Shown: positions 52,311-60,754, counted from the stretch's first letter. The stretch: 64,000 nucleotides of DNA from Ochrobactrum chromiisoli (GCF_026241335.1 NZ_JAPHAV010000008.1:83988-147987); one strand, 5' to 3'. The notes: a model not told the origin generated them from the sequence alone. A program made the numbers and translations.

Positions 52311-53651
52311 TCATTCGGCTGCGGCGGGCTGCAGGACCGGTTCGTGCTGGTGCGGACGAACGATCAGAGCGGCGCTGCCTGCGATTACGAGGGGAATGGC
52401 AAAGACGGCGAGCAGGGCGGCAAGGCTCAGCCCCTGCCCGATCAGGATGCCGCCGAGCATCGGTCCGATCACGGCGCCAAGACGGCCAACACCCATGGCC
52501 CAGCCGATCCCGGTTGAGCGAATTTCGGTGGGGTAAAGCGCAGCACCCAGCGCATAGAAGGCATTGAAGCCGCCATTGGTGGCGAAGCCGGCGCAGAAGG
52601 CGAGCGCGAGCGTGACGGTGAGCGAAACCGTGACATAGCCGAAGGCCGCAACCACGACAGCACCAGCGACCAGCGCCACACAGGTGACACGTGGCAGGCC
52701 AAAACGGCTGCCGCAAGCACCGATGATCAGCGTTCCGATAAAGCCGCCCAGATTGAACAGGGCACCCGCATAGATGGCCTTATCGACGGGAAGGCCTGAC
52801 TGCACAGTCAGCTGGGTAATCCACGAGACGAGGAAGTAGAAGGTCATGAACCCCATGATGATCGCCAGCCATAGCGCAAACGTTGCCACAAGACGCCCTT
52901 CCGCAAAGATTGCGCGGACGGAAGCCTTCTGCGTTGTGACGCGCGGCGGCAGCGTGGCAAGCGGGGCATCGCCGAGACGACGCAGGATGACGTTCAGCCT
53001 TTCAAGCGCACCGGCAGGCTGCACCCGTTTCAGGTAATCGATTGATTCCGGCAAGATCATCACGACAAACGGCAGCACGACCAGCGAAACAATACCGGCG
53101 GCCATGAGCGCGCCGTGCCAGCCCCAGACGGGCAAGAAGTGCGCAATCGTCACGCCGGTGATGACAGCACCCAGCGGATAGCCTGCAATGGCAATGGCCA
53201 CGACCATGCCCTGCTGCCCCTTCGGCGCGAAATCGGCCGCCATTGTCGTCACACTTGCGAGAAATGCGCCAACGGACATGCCGATGATCGCGCGAAGCGC
53301 GATGAGTTCATAGACGTTGCGGGCCTGACTGGACGCCAGCATGGCAACTGTGATGACCGCGAGAAGGCTCATGATCAGTGGGCGGCGGCCAAACCGATCC
53401 GCCAGCGGCGCGATGAACAGACCGCCAACCGCCATGCCTGCCAGCGACGCGGAAAACACAGTGCCAAGCACTTCCGGGCTGAGTTGCCAGGCACTCTTGA
53501 GCACTGGCGCGACATAGGACATGATCACGATGTCCATTCCATCAATGGCATTGAGCAGGAAGCAAATGAAGACGACCGTGATCCGCAAAGGGGTCCAGCC
53601 ACCGCTTTCGCCTGTTGTTGCGCCCGATGCAGGCAATCCCCCATGTGCCAT
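52311..53651 (-). CDS. AAHS-family MFS transporter (aromatic acid:H+ symporter, PcaK-like)
   Basis: A 446-residue transporter with twelve membrane helices. The family-specific DGMDIVIMSYVAP in helix 1, GMAVGGLFIAPLADRFGRRPLI (loop 2-3 motif) and GGFNAFYALGAALYPTEIRSTGIGWAMGVGRLGAVIGP are clear. PcaK-like proteins import 4-hydroxybenzoate and protocatechuate. The start at 53651 has GGGAGGAAACA. It leads the operon with the flavoprotein and the NIPSNAP gene and is divergent from the IclR regulator, with a perfect palindrome between. Confidence 0.92.
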   Translation of the reverse strand: MAHGGLPASGATTGESGGWTPLRITVVFICFLLNAIDGMDIVIMSYVAPVLKSAWQLSPEVLGTVFSASLAGMAVGGLFIAPLADRFGRRPLIMSLLAVITVAMLASSQARNVYELIALRAIIGMSVGAFLASVTTMAADFAPKGQQGMVVAIAIAGYPLGAVITGVTIAHFLPVWGWHGALMAAGIVSLVVLPFVVMILPESIDYLKRVQPAGALERLNVILRRLGDAPLATLPPRVTTQKASVRAIFAEGRLVATFALWLAIIMGFMTFYFLVSWITQLTVQSGLPVDKAIYAGALFNLGGFIGTLIIGACGSRFGLPRVTCVALVAGAVVVAAFGYVTVSLTVTLALAFCAGFATNGGFNAFYALGAALYPTEIRSTGIGWAMGVGRLGAVIGPMLGGILIGQGLSLAALLAVFAIPLVIAGSAALIVRPHQHEPVLQPAAAE

Positions 53652-53805
53652 TGTTTCCTCCCAGAAAATGGACGACCACAAGCGGTCGCCGGACGCGATG
53701 GCCCCGCAACTATGCAATTTCTTGTGTCGATAGATCTTCCGTCTGCAGCCTCCTGCTGCAAACTTGCATTGATTTCTATTCACGGGATTACGGTCCGTCA
53801 AATGT

Positions 53806-53825
53806 TTTGTTGCGATCGCAACAAA
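53806..53825. promoter_or_regulatory. Perfect 20-bp palindrome between the AAHS transporter and IclR genes
   Basis: TTTGTTGCGA followed by its exact complement TCGCAACAAA, centred at 53815/53816, lies 155 bases before the transporter and about 130 bases before the regulator gene. It is the longest perfect palindrome I noticed outside terminators. The 303-base gap 53652-53954 contains no gene. Confidence 0.6.
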
Positions 53826-53926
53826 CTATTTACACGACACAATGCTGAACCGTCATGCCTCATGTGCCCCAGCCCGTTAAAACAAAACAATAAACGCCTT
53901 GACTATGAACAGTGTCACGTCGAAAA

Positions 53927-53941
53927 TGGAATGATAATCCA
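53927..53941 (+). promoter_or_regulatory. Putative IclR operator, site 2 (TGGAAT-GAT-AATCCA)
   Basis: A 6-3-6 near-palindrome 14-28 bases before the IclR start codon. It matches TGGAAT-N3-ATTCCA at 11 of 12 positions, consistent with autoregulation. Confidence 0.6.
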
Positions 53942-53954
53942 AACTGGAAAGATC

Positions 53955-54749
53955 ATGAGCAATCTTGAAAAATGCCTAAGCATCGTCGAGATGCTGGCGG
54001 AAAACCCCGGCGGTCTCTCCGTATCGGCCATTGCGCAGCGGGTCAACCAGCCGGCAAGCGGCGTTCATAGGACCCTTAACGAATTGATTAGGCTAGGTTA
54101 TGTCCGTCAGATTCAGGATCAGGGCGATTATGCGCTGACGATGAAACTAGCGGCACTCGGTGTCGGTTTTCTCGGACGCACAGGGGTCGGCGATATTGCG
54201 CAGCCCATTCTGGACCGTCTTGCACAGGAAAGCGGCGAGCTGATTCGCCTTTCCGTCATCGATGGTGAAAACCTGATCTGGGTCGCGGTGGCTCAGGGCG
54301 CGACCAGCGGCCTGCGTTATGACCCCGGTCAGGAACAGGGCGTCGTCGTGCATCTAGCCTCCAGTGCCGGTGGGCAGGCTTGGCTCTCTTCCATGAGTGA
54401 CGAAGAAGCACTGGAACGGGTGTCCCGACAAGGGTTGATCAATAACGGCAAGCCCTCTGGTCCCGGCGCACCCCGCACCATCACCGATCTGCTGGCCATT
54501 CTGGCAAACACGCGTGCACGGGGATACTCCGTCTCCGTCGACAGCTATATCGTCGGCATGGCGGCCATGGCGATGCCGATCATGAGTGATGGCAAGGCCA
54601 TCAGTTGTCTCTCGATTGCCGGCCCAGCCGTGCGACTGACCAGCGAGCGCATGGCTGAACTTGCCCCGGCGCTGGCGCAGGCCGCACAAGAAATTGGCAT
54701 GGCCGCCAATGGCTCCCGCTATTTTCCCGGTCTTCATAAATTCGGCTGA
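53955..54749 (+). CDS. IclR-family transcriptional regulator
   Basis: A 264-residue regulator: winged helix at residues about 1-65 (LEKCLSIVEMLAENPGGLSVSAIAQRVNQPASGVHRTLNELIRLGYV) and the IclR effector domain after it (ELIRLSVIDGENLIWVAVAQG; HLASSAGGQAWLSSMSDEEAL; RARGYSVSVDSYIVGMAAMAMPI). The ATG at 53955 has GGAAAG upstream. Another in-frame ATG at 53931 lies inside the putative operator and is less likely. IclR members in aromatic or quinate catabolism (PcaR, PobR-like, QuiR-like) bind pathway acids. Divergent from the AAHS transporter and followed by a strong terminator. Confidence 0.93.
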   Translation: MSNLEKCLSIVEMLAENPGGLSVSAIAQRVNQPASGVHRTLNELIRLGYVRQIQDQGDYALTMKLAALGVGFLGRTGVGDIAQPILDRLAQESGELIRLSVIDGENLIWVAVAQGATSGLRYDPGQEQGVVVHLASSAGGQAWLSSMSDEEALERVSRQGLINNGKPSGPGAPRTITDLLAILANTRARGYSVSVDSYIVGMAAMAMPIMSDGKAISCLSIAGPAVRLTSERMAELAPALAQAAQEIGMAANGSRYFPGLHKFG

Positions 54750-54773
54750 ACGCAGGCCCATATCAAGAAACAC

Positions 54774-54806
54774 AAAGGCCCCGCTTCATAACGAAGCGGG
54801 GCCTTT
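54774..54806. terminator. Bidirectional terminator after the IclR gene
   Basis: A perfect 14-bp stem (54774-54787 and 54793-54806) starting AAAGGCCCC and ending GGGGCCTTT, with the loop ATAAC. It serves the IclR gene and the convergent NIPSNAP gene. Confidence 0.92.
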
Positions 54807-54826
54807 GCTTTGTATGGGCAGGTGCA

Positions 54827-55438
54827 TTACTTCAACGGCGAATTCGCCATCGGAAAGGCAATCGTCGAGCGCATGTCAGTCGTCAGCCAATCCGGCCCAC
54901 CCTTCGGCGGCCATACGCCTTGCGCAACAGAATCCGCGCGGATTTGACCGCGTTCGTTAACCGAAGCAAATGGCCAGATATGCGTCATGCGCGGCTTACC
55001 GTCGATGCCGTACATGCAAACCGTAAGCTTCGAAAGCGCGGTACGTGCGGGAACTGCCGCCTCCCATGCCCGGATTGTCGGCTCAAGCCCGCCGGTTTTC
55101 AAAACATAGGTGCGGAACTCATAGGCTGGGCCGAAGCTTCCGATCTGCACCGGCGGCAGAAACGGAAACGGTGCGTAGCCCTCAAGCTCAAGCCCGGTCA
55201 ACCACTCCGCAGCACCAAAAGGGTTTGCTGCCCGCAACGTGCGCTCCCGCTCGGCATCGAAATCGGCAACAGTGTCGAAGCCGCGAAAAACGAACACGCG
55301 GTTCAGCGCGCCGATATCTGCGTTGAAAATGCCGAGCAGGCGTCCCTTGCCTTCGCTGGCAAAGGCCTCAATAGCCGGCGACACCTTGGCGGCCGCGCCC
55401 ATGCTGGTGGAAAGCGTTGCGATTTCATATCGTTGCAT
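54827..55438 (-). CDS. NIPSNAP-family protein, two-domain (second copy)
   Basis: A protein of about 203 residues with two NIPSNAP-like halves. The first half has MQRYEIATLSTSMGAAAKVSPAIEAF and LNRVFVFRGFDTVADFDAERERTL; the second has YEFRTYVLKTGGLEPTIRAWEAAVPARTALSKLTVCMY and MTHIWPFASVNERGQIRADSV. ATG 55438 has AAAGGA about six bases before it; another ATG six bases upstream has poor spacing. The gene overlaps the upstream flavoprotein stop by 14 bases. It again follows a flavoprotein directly, like the pair at 50228-52298. Confidence 0.85.
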   Translation of the reverse strand: MQRYEIATLSTSMGAAAKVSPAIEAFASEGKGRLLGIFNADIGALNRVFVFRGFDTVADFDAERERTLRAANPFGAAEWLTGLELEGYAPFPFLPPVQIGSFGPAYEFRTYVLKTGGLEPTIRAWEAAVPARTALSKLTVCMYGIDGKPRMTHIWPFASVNERGQIRADSVAQGVWPPKGGPDWLTTDMRSTIAFPMANSPLK

Positions 55439-57194
55439 GATCATTCCTTTCGTGCGTCATCGTGTCGGCGACATCGGTCGCCGTGTCGGTAAGCTTGCCA
55501 GCGGCGTGCTTGGCCACACGCCAGCCAAAGACGATGGCCGGGCCAAGCGTTGTGCCGGGGCCGGGATAGGTGCCGCGAAAAATCGAGGCGAGATCGTTGC
55601 CACAGGCGTAAAGTCCGGGAATGGCCGTCCCAGCCTCATCAAGAACACGGCCATAGACATCACCTGACAGCCCGGCGCTGGAGGCGAGGTCGGCGGGACG
55701 CACGGCCATGGCATAGAACGGACCCTGCCCGATGGGACCAAGACACGGATTTGGTCCGGCCTGCGCATCGCCATTGAATCGGTTGACGACGCTCGACCCG
55801 CGTCCGAACGCCTCATCGACGCCGGTTGCCGCCGCACGGTTGTAGGACGCGACCGTTTCCGCGAGGCCAGCCGGATCGCACCCGATGCTTGCTGCAAGAT
55901 CCGCAAGCGTTCGAGCCTGGATGACGTAGCCTGCCGCGACCATGGATTTCAAGTTGGATGCACCGGGCAGGACCATGCCCATGCCATAACGGCGCATGAA
56001 GGCGGCGTCGCAGACAAGATGCGCCGGAATGGCGCCGTTGACGATCTGCCCCATCGCAAAATCATGATAGGAGTTGGCCTCGTTGACGAACCGCTTGCCA
56101 TGCGCATCGACAGCGAGAAGACCGGGCTTGGCGCGGTCAAGAATGATATGCGGCCAGACGGCCAGCGTGCCGTCGGCCCGCCGGTAGGACGAGCAGGGCA
56201 TCCACAGTGCCGCACTGTCTCCGCCATCCTCGAACCGCGCGCCGATTGCCATCGCAGCATCGGCGCCGTCGCCAGTATTGGTCGCAGGACCGAGCGCATA
56301 ATCGCGGGCGCCTTCAGGAAACAGGCGCTCGCGCAGTTTGCGGTTCCAGCAAAGGCCACCGGTAGCGAGCACCACACCCTTGCGGGCGCGGATATGGCGC
56401 AGACCGCCGGGCCCGTTAAGCACCGCGCCGACCACCCGCCCCTCTTCCACGATCAGGTCGCGCAGTCCCGTATCAAAAAGCACGGGAACGCCAGCCTTGC
56501 GCAGACTGAACAACAAACGCGCCACCAAAGCATTGCCCATCAGCAACCGGGTGCCGCGCCGATAGCGCAAACGGTCCAGCAGATAGCGACCGACAATACC
56601 GGTCGCACTGCGGAAATTTGCCACCGATCCAAAAGGGGCCAGCAAAGCGCCTAGCTCATTGCGCCCGACCATCATACCGCCAAGCCCCAGAAACTCGCGG
56701 CGCGGCGGGCGCACCCGGTCAAAGTCAGCTTTGTCGAGCCGACGCCCGTCAAACGCGACGGGCGCAAGCGCGCGGCCACCATAAGCAGCACCCGGCCCAT
56801 CGAGATAATCCGGATGTGCTATCGCTGCGACGAACTTCACATCCGTTCGGCTGTCCAATTCGGCAATGGCATCAGGGCCCGATGTGAGGAAGGCTTCGCG
56901 CAGGGCATTTCCGCCCCGGTTGGCGACGATTGCCTCAAGAAAGGCGCGAGCATCCTCCACCCGGTCCGGCACACCGGCCTGAACGGACAGATGTGTTCCC
57001 GGCACCCAGGTCGTGCCGCCGGATGTGGCGGTCGTACCGCCCACCGCGTCTGTCTTTTCGGCGAGAACCACATGAAGCCCTTCCAGCGCCGCAACGAGCG
57101 CTGCGGTCATACCGCCCGCGCCCGCGCCACAGACCAGAAGGTCCACTTCCTCAAAAGCCTGCGACCGGTCTTCCGACCCGCGTTCAGACGGCAT
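55425..57194 (-). CDS. FAD-binding dehydrogenase, 3-ketosteroid-delta-1-dehydrogenase type (2)
   Basis: A flavoprotein of about 589 residues, paralogous to 50577-52298 and 57184-58959. FAD-binding region LLVCGAGAGGMTAALVAALEG (about 19-39); VLAEKTDAVGGTTATSGGTTWVPG; C-terminal CGNDLASIFRGTYPGPGTTLGPAIVFG. The catalytic-type tyrosine is in GPFYAM; SYHDF holds another. The start at 57194 has GGAGGAG upstream; six codons further up an in-frame ATG lacks it. It overlaps the previous flavoprotein by 11 bases and the NIPSNAP gene by 14. It lacks a signal peptide. Confidence 0.88.
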   Translation of the reverse strand: MPSERGSEDRSQAFEEVDLLVCGAGAGGMTAALVAALEGLHVVLAEKTDAVGGTTATSGGTTWVPGTHLSVQAGVPDRVEDARAFLEAIVANRGGNALREAFLTSGPDAIAELDSRTDVKFVAAIAHPDYLDGPGAAYGGRALAPVAFDGRRLDKADFDRVRPPRREFLGLGGMMVGRNELGALLAPFGSVANFRSATGIVGRYLLDRLRYRRGTRLLMGNALVARLLFSLRKAGVPVLFDTGLRDLIVEEGRVVGAVLNGPGGLRHIRARKGVVLATGGLCWNRKLRERLFPEGARDYALGPATNTGDGADAAMAIGARFEDGGDSAALWMPCSSYRRADGTLAVWPHIILDRAKPGLLAVDAHGKRFVNEANSYHDFAMGQIVNGAIPAHLVCDAAFMRRYGMGMVLPGASNLKSMVAAGYVIQARTLADLAASIGCDPAGLAETVASYNRAAATGVDEAFGRGSSVVNRFNGDAQAGPNPCLGPIGQGPFYAMAVRPADLASSAGLSGDVYGRVLDEAGTAIPGLYACGNDLASIFRGTYPGPGTTLGPAIVFGWRVAKHAAGKLTDTATDVADTMTHERNDHATI

Positions 57195-58959
57195 TTTGCT
57201 CTCCTCCAACACTGTGTCTGTGCAAAACGGCCTCTCCTTCCGCCAAAGTCTCGGCGGCCAGAAAGCCGAAGGTCATGGCTGGCCCAAGCGTGATGCCACC
57301 GCTCGGATAATGCCCGCCCATGATGCTGTTCATGTCGTTGCCAGCAGCAAAAAGACCGGGCACGGGAACGCCGGCGCCATCCAGAACTCGGCCCCGGCTG
57401 TCGGTTTCTATGCCGGTAAAGGTGCCAAGACTGCCGGGCACCACTTTCACCGCATAAAACGGCCCGTTTTCTATCGGGGCGAGACAGGGGTTGGGCCGAT
57501 GGTCCGGATCGCCCTGCACCCGCTGGTAGGGCGTCGTGCCACGGTGAAAGTCCGGATCTTCGCCGCGCGCGGCGTGCAGGTTGAAAGCCGAAACGGTTTC
57601 TACCAGCCCCGTGGCATCGATGCCGCATCGTGCCGCAAGCGCGGCAATCGACGGGGCTTCGATCAGGTAGCCGTTGCGGATAAAGGCACCGAAGGGAACC
57701 GGCGCGGGCTTGACCGCACCCAGCCCGTAACGGCGCAGAAAGCGTCTGTCGCAGATCAGCCACGAAACCGCAGGCATGCCCGGCGGCGTGGCGGCGATCA
57801 TCTCGCGAACATAGTCATGATAGGGACCGCCCTCATCAACAAAGCGCTTTCCAGCGGCGTTCACGGCAATGATTCCGGGCTTACCGCGCTCTACCAAATG
57901 TGGAAAATGCCCCGGTGCCTTCCCGCCTGCGCGCGGCACCAGCGAAACCGGCGCATAAGCCGCCGCATGGCTCATGCCCGTGTTGATATGACCGCCCACA
58001 CTTTCAGCAAGACGCAGACCGTCGCCACTGTTGCTCTCCGGCGCAGCAGAATGATGCGGCGTTCCAGCCTGCACATGCGGGAGCAGATCATGCAACCGGC
58101 CCGGATCGTGCGGAAAACCGCCAGTCGCCAGCACCACGCCACGGCGAGCCGAAACGATGACGTCTCCATGCAGCCCAGCGAGAATGGCACCGCTCACGCG
58201 GTCGCCGGTGCGGCAGAGTTCGCGGGCCGAAAGCTCCGCCCAGAGCCGGACCCCACGGTCGGCAGCCGAATGCAGAAGCCGCGCGACCAGCGCATTGCCG
58301 TTGACCAATTGCATGGCGCGGCGGTGGACAGCGAGATCGCGCAGATGGCGCAGCACCCGATGCGTCACATAGGCAAAGGCACGGGGCGAGCGAAGCGCTG
58401 TCAGAAACATCCGCATGTCGACGCCAGAGGCGATGCCCATGCCCATAAATGTCGTCTCGGGAATAGGCGAACGCAATCTCGAAATCAGCGCGCCCAGCCT
58501 GCGTCCGTCGTAGGGTGCCGCAACGACCGAGCGCCAACCTGTTGCCGCTGCGGGTACATTTCCGTGGAAATCGGGCACGTTGACACCGGGGTTGAAATGG
58601 ACCGCTGTATTGTTCTCAAAAAATGTCAGCATCCGCGGTGCGGCCTCAAGATAGGCCCCGATCATGTCCTCATTGTAGCGATTGCCGAGGATAGCGCGGA
58701 GATAGGTTTTCGGCCGCTCCGGATCTTCCCCCTTGCCAGCGGAAACTGCATGCGGGGCATTCGGCACCCAAAGCCAGCCGCCGGAAAAGGCGCTGGTGCC
58801 GCCGAACACATCGGCCTTTTCCGCCACAATCACATCAAGGCCAAAATGAGCGGCGGCCACAGCGGTGGCCAGACCACCTGCGCCTGAACCGATAACCAGC
58901 ACATCGCAGTCCACCCGCCCCATCGCCGCGCTGGGTGTGTCAGCCATCGCCACTATCAT
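57184..58959 (-). CDS. FAD-binding dehydrogenase, 3-ketosteroid-delta-1-dehydrogenase type (3)
   Basis: A 591-residue flavoprotein, third of the family in the island. It has VLVIGSGAGGLATAVAAAHFG (about 20-40), VIVAEKADVFGGTSAFSGGWLWVPN, and C-terminal GNDMNSIMGGHYPSGGITLGPAMTFG. The active-site tyrosine lies in NGPFYAV; a second is in PYHDYV. GGAGGAGGCAAG precedes the ATG at 58959. It leads the pair with the second flavoprotein. Its upstream region (58960-59116) carries an operator-like site. The successive desaturations needed to aromatise a ring would require more than one such enzyme. Confidence 0.88.
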   Translation of the reverse strand: MIVAMADTPSAAMGRVDCDVLVIGSGAGGLATAVAAAHFGLDVIVAEKADVFGGTSAFSGGWLWVPNAPHAVSAGKGEDPERPKTYLRAILGNRYNEDMIGAYLEAAPRMLTFFENNTAVHFNPGVNVPDFHGNVPAAATGWRSVVAAPYDGRRLGALISRLRSPIPETTFMGMGIASGVDMRMFLTALRSPRAFAYVTHRVLRHLRDLAVHRRAMQLVNGNALVARLLHSAADRGVRLWAELSARELCRTGDRVSGAILAGLHGDVIVSARRGVVLATGGFPHDPGRLHDLLPHVQAGTPHHSAAPESNSGDGLRLAESVGGHINTGMSHAAAYAPVSLVPRAGGKAPGHFPHLVERGKPGIIAVNAAGKRFVDEGGPYHDYVREMIAATPPGMPAVSWLICDRRFLRRYGLGAVKPAPVPFGAFIRNGYLIEAPSIAALAARCGIDATGLVETVSAFNLHAARGEDPDFHRGTTPYQRVQGDPDHRPNPCLAPIENGPFYAVKVVPGSLGTFTGIETDSRGRVLDGAGVPVPGLFAAGNDMNSIMGGHYPSGGITLGPAMTFGFLAAETLAEGEAVLHRHSVGGEQNAV

Positions 58960-59093
58960 TCTTGCCTCCTCCAGGGCGCAGAAAGTCGACCGCGCCCAAC
59001 GGGCGTCGGTACTACCGCTTTGATTTTGTGGAAAAGGCGCCCGCTCTTGTCACGAGCGCAGTTCCGTCTTTATCGATTTATTTATACATAAAA

Positions 59094-59108
59094 TGGAATA
59101 TCATTCAA
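59094..59108 (-). promoter_or_regulatory. Putative IclR operator, site 3 (TGGAAT-ATC-ATTCAA)
   Basis: A 6-3-6 inverted repeat differing from TGGAAT-N3-ATTCCA at one of 12 positions. It is 135-149 bases upstream of the third flavoprotein and just downstream of the TIM-barrel gene. This part of the 157-base intergenic gap is AT-rich. Confidence 0.6.
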
Positions 59109-59116
59109 TTTAATAA

Positions 59117-59938
59117 TTACATTCCATCAAATTCGGATAACAATGCACGTGCCGATGCGAGAGCTTGTTCAGCTCTTTGCTTCGGCGCAAGGCGCTTCAT
59201 AAGCTCGGTCGAGGCAATCTCAATGCTGACAGGAACATCATCAGGCAAAGCCGCAATAAAGGTCTTAAGATCGATCCCTCCCTGACCTGGAAACAACCGC
59301 CCGCCCCGAGCGATCGCAATCAGCCCCGCATCGCTGGCATCATAGTCGCGTGGTGCATCACAAAGCTGGAAGTAATGAATGCGATTGCGCGGAATACGGG
59401 TGAGCTCCTCACTCTTGCCGCCAGTCCGATCCCAATGCAGCGCGTCGGCCAGCACCCCGCCGTTCGGCTGTCCTGCCGCCTCCACAATAGCGATGGCTTC
59501 AGCAGCATTGCGCACGCCCGTCCAGGGCATGAATTCCAGATCGGCGGTGAGACCATAGCTGGCTGCGTGTTCGGCAAATGCTGCGAAAGTCTCTGTCAGA
59601 CGTGCATGATCGGTATCGTCGCCGGCAACCAGAATATTGGCTGCGCCAAGTGCCGCCGCGCATTCCAGAAAACGCGTGAAATCCGCGGCCCTGGTTTCGG
59701 GCTTCAGCCGCACGATCTCGACATCGCCAACCCGAAGCCCCGTTTCAGCGAGGGCGGCGCGGGCCTCGTTCAGAACAGCCTTTTCCGTCAGGATCGGGTA
59801 AGGTGCCTCGCCGCTCACAGCGGCTGGCAGCAGCCGCAGACCAACACTGGAATAGCCCGTTTCGGCCGCCACACGAATGGCCCGTGCTGGTGTAAGATCG
59901 GCAACGGTAAGGAAAGCGAGTGCAAAATGTCTTGTCAT
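59117..59938 (-). CDS. Sugar-phosphate isomerase/3-dehydroshikimate-dehydratase-like TIM-barrel protein
   Basis: A protein of about 273 residues in the AP-endonuclease-2/xylose-isomerase-like family. Metal-ligand positions are seen in VGDVEIVRLKPE, ADLEFMPW (Glu), VLADALHWD and VSIEIAS (Glu near the end), and IHYFQLCDAP. The family contains isomerases and the dehydratase that turns 3-dehydroshikimate into protocatechuate. Its neighbour is a shikimate-dehydrogenase-like gene eight bases upstream, so the dehydratase role is attractive but not proven. Length and start (GAGGCGGG before ATG 59938) are normal. Confidence 0.8.
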   Translation of the reverse strand: MTRHFALAFLTVADLTPARAIRVAAETGYSSVGLRLLPAAVSGEAPYPILTEKAVLNEARAALAETGLRVGDVEIVRLKPETRAADFTRFLECAAALGAANILVAGDDTDHARLTETFAAFAEHAASYGLTADLEFMPWTGVRNAAEAIAIVEAAGQPNGGVLADALHWDRTGGKSEELTRIPRNRIHYFQLCDAPRDYDASDAGLIAIARGGRLFPGQGGIDLKTFIAALPDDVPVSIEIASTELMKRLAPKQRAEQALASARALLSEFDGM

Positions 59939-59946
59939 AACCCGCC

Positions 59947-60738
59947 TCACTTCGCGCACATATAATCAACCATCAAGTCGCGCACTTCCACGAACATGTC
60001 GTAGCCCGTGATGGCACGGCAGCCAAGGGCACGCGCGCGCGCAACGAACGGCGAAACCAGAGGTTGGGTAATGACGTCACCGATGAACATATTCGCACGT
60101 AGACGGTCGCCGTCAAACGGGAGCGGATCGCTATCCTTCATACCGGCGGGCGTTGCATTTACGATGACATCAAAGCCGGTGGGGTCCCCACTTCCTGCAA
60201 AAACCTTTGCCTTGCCAAGCGAAGCCAAACGCGCGATCAGGCTGTTACGCCGCGTGTCGTCCATGTCATGAATGGCCAGCTCGCTGACGCCCGCCAACAC
60301 AAGCGCATGAGCAATGGCGCTGCCAGCGCCCCCCGCGCCTGCCAGAATGGCCCTCTTGCCTTCCAGAACACAGCCTGCCTTGCGCAGGGCGGCAACATGG
60401 GCCACCCCGTCGAACATGTCGCCCTCCCAACCGCTTGGCGTGCGGCGGATCGTGTTGACCGCACCGAGAAATGCCGCGCGCTCCGACAGCCGATCAACCA
60501 TCGCCGTCGCAGCAATCTTGTGCGGCACGGTGATGATCACGCCATCAAGATTCTGCAACAGCCGCAGCCCCTTCCAGAACAGCACAAGATCCTGTGGCGC
60601 AACATGACCGGGAATGCAAAGGGCGTTTAGTCCGCGCGCTTGCAACATCTCGCTAACCCCGGCAGGGGATTTAACCTGTGCGATCGGATCGCCGATCACG
60701 AAATGCAGGCGTGATGCCCCGTCGAGTTCCAAATTCAT
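59947..60738 (-). CDS. Shikimate/quinate-dehydrogenase-like protein (AroE family)
   Basis: A 263-residue dehydrogenase. Substrate domain: FVIGDPIAQVKSP, GVIITVPHK with the catalytic Lys, and AVNTIRR. Rossmann domain: LAGAGGAGSAIAHALVLAG and DVIVNATPAGM. The usual substrate-binding NTDG is replaced by DMFDG, retaining the Asp but not the Asn, so this is not a housekeeping AroE and may act on a different hydroxylated ring acid. Start at 60738 with GGGAGGG upstream; an ATG 37 codons earlier would cover the operator sites and is rejected. First gene of the operon, with two IclR-like sites in front. Confidence 0.88.
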   Translation of the reverse strand: MNLELDGASRLHFVIGDPIAQVKSPAGVSEMLQARGLNALCIPGHVAPQDLVLFWKGLRLLQNLDGVIITVPHKIAATAMVDRLSERAAFLGAVNTIRRTPSGWEGDMFDGVAHVAALRKAGCVLEGKRAILAGAGGAGSAIAHALVLAGVSELAIHDMDDTRRNSLIARLASLGKAKVFAGSGDPTGFDVIVNATPAGMKDSDPLPFDGDRLRANMFIGDVITQPLVSPFVARARALGCRAITGYDMFVEVRDLMVDYMCAK

Positions 60739-60754
60739 CTTCCCTCCCAGAAAA

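Noticed and set aside
50532..52517. A 661-codon open frame on the plus strand opposite the first flavoprotein gene
   Set aside because: It lies antisense to a well-supported flavoprotein gene in GC-rich DNA, where long empty frames are expected. It shows no family motifs and is Arg/His/Gly-rich.
53115..53954. A long upstream extension of the IclR frame
   Set aside because: The first 280 codons run antisense to the AAHS transporter gene and through the operator region. The IclR family start and ribosome-binding site are at 53955.
57196..58887. A 563-codon open frame on the plus strand opposite the third flavoprotein gene
   Set aside because: Same reason: it mirrors a genuine gene, has very high Arg and His content, no ribosome-binding site and no recognisable domain.
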